Shown piece after piece: positions 56,960 through 64,000 of a stretch of DNA of 64,000 nt (position 1 is the stretch's first letter; every line of letters begins with the position of its first letter). The notes beneath the pieces are model-generated. The model ran no database searches. It saw only the letters and a program-made list of their open reading frames with translations, and was not told the origin of the DNA. Origin of the DNA: Hygrophila difformis (taxonomy: Eukaryota; Streptophyta; Magnoliopsida; Lamiales; Acanthaceae); the NCBI GenBank assembly GCA_030278955.1, contig JAOANR010000015.1, positions 18,819,073 through 18,883,072 of the forward strand, written 5' to 3'. The position numbers were made by a program, and so were the translations under genes.

Positions 56960-57901
56960 GATTGCCCGGAAAATTGGCCCACGATCGAACCCACGTCCTC
57001 TTCCTCTTTTTGACTCATTCTTTTCTTCAATCTCCTTCACCGTTATTTCGCTTCCAAATCTGATATGAACTCTTTTTTTTATTTAACACTTAAAGTTTCA
57101 GAAACTTCAATTCAACCCCAATGCTCATTTTGCAATTAATAAAGAGTCACAAGTGGGCCCTAGTGCTCCAAAAACTCCACAAAGACACTAGGCGTGGTCA
57201 CGCCCAAGGAAGACCTCTGCTGCTACCATCTATTCCAAAAATCCAAGATTATGCTTTCTTTCTTTCACCAAACCTACATATCAACCAAAAATTGTCATTA
57301 GAAATTTAGAAGCATATTATTTCAAATAGCACCCAAAAATTGTATCCAAATCATAGCAAAATATTGACAAAATATGTCAATATCACACTTTGATGACACA
57401 AGCTTGAGTGATGCTCTTAATTGAAAGTGTCGAATCCAATTAAGAGCCTTGAAATGCACATCCTTCGACGGTTTACTCAAAGACATGAAACTCCTTCACT
57501 GAATGAAAGAACACTCGGATAGGGTGAAGAGTTTGCACAAGGTTTCTCACACAAGCATCTTAGAATTCGAATTATGCACAACGAAGAATGAAAATAATCG
57601 ATAAAATGATACTCTTCAGAAGTCGGCTAATAAAGGTGAGAAGAGTCGACTGCTATGGAAGGAAATCATCAATCCTTGAAATCCTATCCTTATATAGTTG
57701 TGTGATTTCCTATAGATGGCAAGATGTGGTTTCCATGATCTGCGGTCCTCCAGAAGGAAACCCAATATGGCTGTTGCTGAAGCTTATCCGAACAGTAAAA
57801 AATCCTTCCAAGAATAGCGAGTTCGAACGTTGGGGTGGGAAGCCTATTCTAGTGTTCAGCATTGGCATGGAATACATAATATCAAAAACAAGGAACTAAC
57901 A

Positions 57902-57915
57902 ATCTCCCCCTTTAC
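57902..57915 (-). promoter_or_regulatory. Copia polypurine tract
   Basis: AAAGGGGGAGATT on the minus strand directly precedes TGTTAG of the LTR at 57901. This AAAGGGGGAGAT form is typical of Maximus/SIRE elements, where it primes plus-strand DNA. Confidence 0.8.
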
Positions 57916-58084
57916 AGGTCAACCAATGCTTGAACACAATAAAAAACCGAAATTACCAAAGCAAATCCCAACAACCATTGCATAAAAAAATCCCAAAAAC
58001 AACCTATCTAATGCTCTGTACAATGGATCCTATCAATCTAAGGAACATGTATATCAAAACCAAACAAGGAAAAAACTGTCCAAC

Positions 58085-58087
<3 letters not shown>

Positions 58088-58130
<43 letters not shown>
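58088..58130. repeat. Homopolymer A43
   Basis: An uninterrupted run of 43 A on the plus strand (T on the element's coding strand), between the accessory ORF and the polypurine tract. Confidence 0.97.
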
Positions 58131-58131
<1 letters not shown>

Positions 58132-58311
58132 AAGTACCAGCAAAAACCAGACAATCCAACAGGTCCAACAAAGTATTCCAACACAGAAAGAGAACATAAA
58201 ACAAAAATAGGAATTAATGTCTTACAAACTACCAACAGCATCCAAAGGCATGAGCATGTTGAATTCTTTCTCCTCCCCCTCTGGATCACATTGTGCCCAA
58301 AAAGGGCCTAC

Positions 58312-59650
58312 TCAGTCAGCTGAGAAGTCATCATCACCTGAAGGGGCATGAAAATCTGGATTAGGCCTGATCATATCATCATCATCACTATGCCATACAT
58401 CAGGAAGTAGCAAGGTAATCTGATCAAGGGCACGTTCTTCCTCATCAAGGTCCTCTCTTTTGCGCCTGATCTGCTCATGTCTTTCTCCTTTTCTTTGGTC
58501 AGCAACTTAGCAATTGTAACATTGTTGAACTATGTTCCCTGTCTTTACACAGTGTTGAAACCACATATCAGAACACCAAGGAATTCATAGATGTCAGTAT
58601 CCTTGAATGGCATAAACTCATTCTTGATGAAAACTCTCCCAAACCAGCTGCTACCGGGGGTATTTACTGATTTCTTAAGATTAGCATAGAACATCTTCAT
58701 CATTGATTGCTTGCTTCCTTGCAATTGAGTGCCCCATCTGAGAAGATGTCTCTCTTCAAGATATCTGGTCCAGCTAATCTTCACGCATCTGTCACCTCTG
58801 AAGGCAATTTCAGACTTCAACTTTCTTGTGACCAACACAGTGTCAAAATACTCATTGGAACTCTCATAGTAGAATTTTGAGTTAAATGAACGATTGGTAT
58901 CCAGAACTTCAGGAACATCTTCCTGTTCAGCATCATCATCGATCCACTTTCTTCTTTTTCTTTGAGCCAGAGGGTATGTTAGTAGGGTTAGACCCTTTTT
59001 TGTTGTCTTGGCAGCCTTCTTCTTTTCTAACCAGTCACCCAACACAGCATCATCAGAGTCGTTAGTCTGCTCTCCCTCAACATTTGTACCAACACCAGCA
59101 GCATTCTCCTTATCATCTTCCTCACTCCTGAGGTCATCTGCTGCAATGACTTCACGTCTCAGAAATTCCTCAGCAATCATAGCAGGTCTATCACTCACAG
59201 GGCTAACGCCATCATCAGATCCCTCAGTAGATTCTTCTTAATCAGAACGAACCACCACATTTTCATCGGACTCATCTGTCAATTTAGTGGATTCAGTGTA
59301 GTGTTCAAACCCAGATTCTGAAGTCCCTGTGCTTCCTCCTCTAGCATTCTTGATAGCAACTTTGGAATCGGAAACAGAGGTTTGGACCGCCTTGGTTGGA
59401 GCCTTAGAAGGGGTTTCTTAGTTTTTCTCCGCTCAGAGGTGGGGAAGACAGGCACGGCATCACCTTGATGCTTTGGCATAGAACTAGGGCTCCCTGCACT
59501 CACAATTTCAAAAAAAGAGACATCTTTCGAACTCATTTTACCTTTACCCTTGGGAGAAGATGGGTTGAGTGTTGCGGCATGAGGGGCAGTCACTAGGGGT
59601 TCTTATACTGTCGATTTGGGAGTTGGAGGAATTGGAGACGTGATTGGAGC
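58312..59650 (-). pseudogene. Copia 3' accessory ORF remnant with plant-transposon-protein domain
   Basis: In order on the minus strand: a Pro/Lys-rich N-terminus (ITSPIPPTPKST, then GKGKMSSKDVSFFE, ATG at 59536), an acidic stretch out of frame (TDESDENVVVRSD then a stop), and VIAADDLRSEEDDKEN. Next come a basic KKKAAKTTKKG and a globular part (FYANLKKSVNTPGSSWFG, VFIKNEFMPFKDTDIYEFLG) that resembles the accessory domain of the Athila-like element. After another shift near 58510 a coiled coil follows (EQIRRKREDLDEEERALDQI), ending at a stop at 58314-58312. It lies between the expected pol and the polypurine tract of the copia element, where SIRE relatives often carry an extra ORF. At least three lesions; function unknown. 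Confidence 0.65.
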
Positions 59651-59754
59651 AGTGAAACTTTTGACGAGTTTCGCCAACACGAGTAATTTTCTGAAAATTC
59701 CTTTTATGGTTTATTGCTTAAGGAGGAAACTGTGATTTCGAATGGTGCCTCGAG

Positions 59755-59774
59755 AATCCCCGGCAACGGCGCCA
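59755..59774 (-). promoter_or_regulatory. Second tRNA-Asp primer-binding site
   Basis: The plus strand AATCCCCGGCAACGGCGCCA is a 20-base match to the plant tRNA-Asp 3' end. On the minus strand it directly follows an LTR-like end (GAGCAAAAGTTTCA), with no spacer. It marks a different Ty3 element from the one at 44460-56959, and the element's internal region beyond it is missing or replaced. Confidence 0.75.
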
Positions 59775-61950
59775 TGAAACTTTTGCTCTAGTTTCATTTT
59801 GCTACTGGGGGGGTTGAAGAACCGTCTAAATACAATTTCCAAGTTCGGATTTACTAAATGAAATGAGTTATGATTGAGGGAAGGGGTTTAAGGATATGTT
59901 AAGCTTTCCCTTTTTATTACTCATGTGGGGTGTTTTAATCTCAAACGGCGCTGTGGTCCTTCCCGCCATGAAACTTTTGACAAATATCACGGTGCAACCG
60001 GGATTGACCTTCAGTCTGTCACCCTGAAAGTCCCTGGTATCTGCGCCATGATACTTCTCATAATTTCATGTCAAGAAGATACCTGCCATAAAACTTTTGA
60101 ACATCTTCCCACTGTATGAGTATTTTCCCAAAATGTTATGTTTTTACTTACTCGTGTCAAGAAACTGTGCATCCCGAGAGCGCACGGAGTCAAAAATTGC
60201 AGTAATTTGTAGTAAGTACCGGATCGTTCACTGGAGGATGTGCGATGGAAGCAGGGCCCACGTCGTTTACTAAGATTTTCCACTCGGTTACTCGTTTCAA
60301 GTTTTGCAAGAGTTTCTAACAACTACTCGACATAAATTAAACCAGATCAAGAAAGCAGTAAAAATTATTCTACAAAGCATGGTAAACTAGATCGAGGAGA
60401 GCAATTATACTACGAAAGCAATATAAAATTATGCTACACTATCTAGAAAGCAAGTTTAAATATGACAGAAGGGACAGGGAGGAAATAATAAAGATTGGAC
60501 AAGATTCAGATGAAACACAATTAAACTTCCATTTTTATACACAGATCTTAGCTTGGGATAATCCTCTAGTTAGCTAACTCTCATGCTCTCTATACCATGT
60601 TCCCTTTAACAGACAGGTACTTACAGTAAGAGTTCACATGCTCTTAAGACAACAAGATCTAAGATACCACAGACTTATAACTCACTTCACAGGCCTTGTG
60701 AAGTTACATTATATATCTGTGGTGGATAAGCAACACCTAACATATCATTAGTTGACATGCCAAGTACTGCTATCATTCCCCCATGTCACACCCAAAGTTT
60801 CAAATCAAGCCCCAAACCATTCCATAATCTCAAACCTTTTAACAGATGGACAGCCCCTAATTCTTCCGAGTGACCTCTATGAAAGCATTTTAAAGGAAAG
60901 CAGTAAGAAAGCTGTAAAGAAAGCATTTAAATCTATCACTCGGAAGCATTAAAAACGTCTCTTTCCGTTAGTATAAAAGAGCCCCTGATCTTGGTGACCA
61001 GATGCAGATCAAGAACCCCCGAGATATCAATAAGCCACAGGGCTTACAACATCTGGGTAGTTATGAGATACAAACTAAATGAAACAGATCCATAAATGAA
61101 CCTATTCCGGATATACTCACTCAAGACTCAATTCTAGACTTTGGCAGAAGAAGATAGTAGTCGAAGGAATACTCGACCATACCTTAGAAATTCACCAAGG
61201 CCTATATGTTGTCCCTCCAATATTATTTATCACATCTCATCTACACCCAAGTGGATATTGACTTAATACGATATCTAATATCAGATTTCCAACACACAAC
61301 AATTTTGAGAAGCAAATGAATATTTGAAAATCATTCCCTAGACATGTACTAGATTCTCAATTAAAACACAGATCCTTTCAGTCTAGACGAGACCTAATCG
61401 CTGACTCTGCTTCTAAGCTCTCAAAATCAACCCCCAGTAGAATGTGAATTAGTCATAACTGTCGAATTTATCCCTTACTCAGATCTGGATTTTATAAAGG
61501 AATTTTTGTTGGAAATTTACTATGCAACATCTGATCTAAATCAAGACTTCTGTGTCCAAGGGGAAGGATCCCCAAAATAGCAATAAGACCAGAACATCTA
61601 CATAATAGTATCATGCATACAAGTATAGGAAAAGGAAAATAAAATACCCCAAAATATATGGTGGGGTTAGACAGAATGCGATACACAAAGGTGAATTAGC
61701 CTGAGATGAGAAGAAATTGGCTAAAAGGAGTGCCAGAGATAGTTGAGGTTTTCCGGACTGCAAACATCTGCTGTCTGGTTCCCAATTATCCCTGATGAAT
61801 GATTTTAGACAAAAAGAATTCCAAACAACGGTGACCGCCGTCATTGAGTTTTCTTTGTCTATGAGTAGAAGAAGAACCCACATATTTCTTGCTGTAATAT
61901 GTCTCAACTGATATTGGTCGACATCAGTTGATACTATTGCAACTTGAATT
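59775..61950 (-). repeat. Ty3-type LTR region, boundaries partly unknown
   Basis: Its plus-strand left end is TGAAACTTTTGCTC next to the primer site. The phrase AAGTACCGGATCGTTCACTG near 60215 resembles the LTR phrases of the other Ty3 LTRs in the window. The motif TGAAACTTTTGAC, or close variants, occurs at 59654, 59775, 59969 and 60071. No coding region is supported, and the outer end and target duplication were not found. Confidence 0.5.
61904..61931. repeat. Hairpin, 9-bp arms
   Basis: TCAACTGAT (61904-61912) and ATCAGTTGA (61923-61931) are exact inverted copies around a 10-base loop. Confidence 0.6.
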
Positions 61951-62382
61951 CAGGTTGAGAAATTAAGATAAGGAAAATTAAAACTGTATCTGATTAGGAA
62001 TTGGCTGAGTGACTAATCGAAACTCTTAGTGAAGAGAACGCTCGCCGAAGCTTCCACCAACCACTAACCAGATCATGCAAAATAACAGATAATGATTAAC
62101 ACACAGAAGACGGGTTAGTCGATATCCCTGTGAAGGGACCTTTCACCAACATTAATCTGTGTGTTTCTCATTATCCGTTCATACACACACTGAAAGAGAA
62201 AACAAGAAAGTAAGAAAATATTTTTGGTATTGTGTGGGTGTTAAGCACACAATAAGTGGACACTAATGGGTTGAAATGTGTAATGGATAGAAATCAGATG
62301 AACTGGGCCTAGGCCCAATACAACTTACACAAATCATGACAGAAAATGTTTATGGAGTTTTCAAAATAAAAGGATAGTTCAA
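61951..62382. other. Repeat-like region without genes
   Basis: It contains GATATCCCTGTGAAGGGACC near 62128, with GGTCCCTTCACA-type inversion, and CACACAATAAGTGG near 62250. It looks LTR-derived, but no termini were identified. Confidence 0.3.
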
Positions 62383-62880
62383 TTCGAATTATTGGGGTAA
62401 TTCGAATTGAGAATGCATGAAGAATGAAGTATGACCTTACCCAATTAATCATTGCCAGGAATTGGGGCATCATCTAATTCGAATTATTGACCAATTCGAA
62501 TTAATTCGAATTGGACAACTCGAATTGGCGAAGTCCTTTTCTTGCTCAAATTGACTAAGGCATTTACCTCAAGGGGAAGGTGAATTCGAATTGTCCAGCA
62601 ATTCGAATTAATTCGAATTGCACAATTCGAATTGGTTAGAGATGGAAAAATAAACCAAGGCATGAAGGGATGGCAATGGATACAATGTGGTTTTCAAGCC
62701 AATTCGAATTGTTGAGCAATTCGAATTAATTCGAATTGGATAATTCGAATTGGTTGGAAACCACATGAAGAGAATAATTTTTGGTGTGCAACTCGAATTT
62801 CTTGGGCAAATTTTTGGTGTGCAACTCGAATTTCTTGGGCAATTCGAATTAATTCGAATTGCCTAAATTCGAATTGCATC
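62383..62880. repeat. Array of AATTCGAATT palindromes, period about 107-123 bp
   Basis: The 20-base perfect palindrome AATTCGAATTAATTCGAATT occurs at 62493-62512, 62600-62619, 62718-62737 and 62841-62860. Each copy has single AATTCGAATT (or ACTCGAATT) boxes on either side. At least 15 AATTCGAATT or near boxes lie within 500 bp. The DNA between them is not conserved except in short parts (GGTGTGCAACTCGAATTTCT twice). An open frame on the minus strand is a by-product. Confidence 0.9.
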
Positions 62881-64000
62881 CCATTTTCTCATTTAAGAAT
62901 ATTTTTGTGCTCACAAGTGTTAGTTTGATTTCCACTGTGCGGTTTATGATGGATAAGATTTACCAAATCCTTCATTTCACATCAATGTCATCTCACAGTC
63001 ACACTTGTGAGTATTTTGTGTTTATCAAGAAATATGCATGTACAATGGGTAATAGCATGATTTAAACCCTAAAACTACAAACATGAAATTTAAAGACTAG
63101 TCTACCAACAATAATGAAAAATCTAAGAACTACAAGCATATTAAGGAAGAACACCAACATTATCTAAAGGAACAAAATAAAAATAAAATTTAGATCTAGG
63201 CCAAAAATAAAATAAAATGAAACTAAAACTTAGAGAAAGGCACTATCTCTAAAATTATCTAGCTATCCAAGAACAATAAAAATAAAAGTAGATCTAAGGC
63301 TACAAACATGCTCAAACCCACATTCATACATTTATTAGAACTAAGAAAGCAAAATAAATAAAAGAGCAAGAGAACCCATACCAAATTTGTGAAGCATTTT
63401 CTTGTATTTCAACCACTAGAAAGCATTAAAGGTTCAAGAACAACCCATTAGTTGGGTGTTCTCAAATTTATTTCTATACTAGAAAGCTTTAAAAATATGA
63501 AAATGGCTACACTAATAAAGTAGAAACAACTATTTACAAACTACATTACAACTACAACTAAGAAAATTAAATTACATTGCAAAAGATAAAGAAAATCTAC
63601 TCTAAACTAGCCAAAAACCCACTGTTCTCTCCAAGAACAGGGAAGAAGAATTTGGGACTGTCTGCCCTCTGCTTTTCTCTTGCTGCTTAAGTGAAAAATG
63701 GAAGGGGTATTTATAGGGGGAAAACCCTAACATGTGAGAAGGGATAGAAATGGGTTAATTCGAATTATGCAGCCAAGAAGAGGGGTAGGTGCGAATTATG
63801 CGCAGAAGAAGAGGGACTTTTATGCAAAAATGGAGAGAGGAGGGAAATGGAGAGGGTTTTTGTTGTGGGAAGGGACGGGACCTGGAGTCCACAATGAAAA
63901 GACAAAAGTTTTTTCTGCCTTCGGGACCACAAGTCCGGGGTTCTTCCAAACTCTTCACGCGCGGGCCCCACTCCACCTTTTCACTCCCCGAATTGTTTCT
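62881..64000. other. LTR-like region with minus-strand TATA box, continues past the window
   Basis: No gene supported. A TATAAATA box on the minus strand at 63715-63708, in CCCCCTATAAATACCCC context, suggests an LTR promoter reading leftward. Single TTCGAATTA words recur near 63756. A pair of overlapping frames at 63755-63976 lacks domains. Confidence 0.35.

Larger units (their letters stand above)
43318..57385 (-). repeat. Older Ty3-type LTR, split by the Athila-like element
   Basis: The two parts are 43318-44459 (starting TGTTAGTCCCGCATCAC) and 56965-57385 (ending GTCAATATCA), about 1563 bp. The phrase AGTAGGGTCGTCTCCACAGG near 43369 corresponds to AACCGGGTCGAATCCTCAGG in the inner LTR, and both end in ATATCA, so the two LTRs are distant relatives. 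No internal element sequence or 5-bp duplication is visible next to it, so it is a solo or recombinant LTR. The GATTG duplication of the inner element joins its two parts exactly. Confidence 0.6.
42871..57901 (-). repeat. Maximus/SIRE LTR split by later insertions
   Basis: The LTR consists of 57901-57386 (starting TGTTAGTTCCTTG on the minus strand) and 43317-42871 (ending GGGACTAACA), about 963 bp together. A TATA box (TATATAAG at 57696-57689, minus) lies in the first part. The second part holds the GACCCAGTTCGGCTC-type region before U5. A copia polypurine tract (AAAGGGGGAGATT, 57915-57902) precedes it on the right and a primer site follows on the left. The LTR therefore has internal element sequence on both sides. 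The interruption is the older LTR plus the Athila-like element. Confidence 0.7.

Noticed and set aside
62694..62879. Open frame with repeated FELIRIA and EIRVAHQK words
   Set aside because: A by-product of the AATTCGAATT palindrome array; no start context or domain.
1..64000. CRISPR arrays, bacterial operons, rRNA or intact tRNA genes
   Set aside because: None seen. Tandem words present are microsatellites or TE-derived, and the tRNA-like boxes belong to SINEs with A-rich tails.

Overview
The window looks like nuclear DNA of a flowering plant, most likely a eudicot. The base is AT-rich, the two best genes have plant-type spliced structures with GT-AG introns, and most of the sequence consists of plant LTR retrotransposons, MITEs, tRNA-derived SINEs and a pararetrovirus fossil. 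No bacterial features, CRISPR arrays or operons are present.

Three host genes can be read. (1) 13017-14258, minus: a single-exon F-box/kelch-repeat protein of 413 aa, with a probable 5'UTR intron and a TATA box near 15190. (2) 20435-25158, plus: an 11-exon gene for the V-type H+-ATPase regulatory subunit H (VHA-H), with every splice junction resolved. (3) 26999-30187, minus: a 6-exon QWRF-family gene resembling augmin subunit 8 (microtubule nucleation). It carries an apparent reading-frame lesion in exon 3, so it is a pseudogene, a variant allele or a sequence error. These genes are unrelated in function; the stretch 13-30 kb is simply the gene-bearing island of the window.

The left flank (1.7-7.8 kb) is a Ty3-type gag/5'LTR remnant, split by a 3.17-kb internally deleted Ty1/copia element (415-bp LTRs, TSD ACCTA), with a PIF/Harbinger MITE inserted in the Ty3 LTR. 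Between 8 and 19.5 kb there are a Stowaway MITE, a SINE, a decayed LINE RNase H domain, a hAT MITE, a foldback element, a copia scrap and an isolated LTR. Region 33.9-36.1 kb is a decayed Caulimoviridae-like endogenous viral element. Region 36.6-38 kb is a TIR element that received a CACTA MITE, a PIF MITE and a SINE.

The right third is a nest of LTR retrotransposons, all on the minus strand. A Maximus/SIRE-like copia LTR (42871-43317 plus 57386-57901) lies between a truncated gag-IN body on its left and a 3' accessory-ORF region on its right. That LTR was split by an older LTR (43318-44459 plus 56965-57385). The older LTR was in turn split by an intact-looking 12.5-kb Athila-like Ty3 element (44460-56959) with two 1308-bp LTRs, TSD GATTG, a tRNA-Asp primer site and an open 1877-codon gag-pol. 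Beyond 59.7 kb is another Ty3 LTR region with a tRNA-Asp primer site, followed by an unusual array of AATTCGAATT palindromes. I did not find a clearly new biological system. The most unusual items are the shared GC-rich modules of the Athila-like element, the palindrome array, the accessory domain shared by two unrelated retroelement classes, and the nested TE structures.
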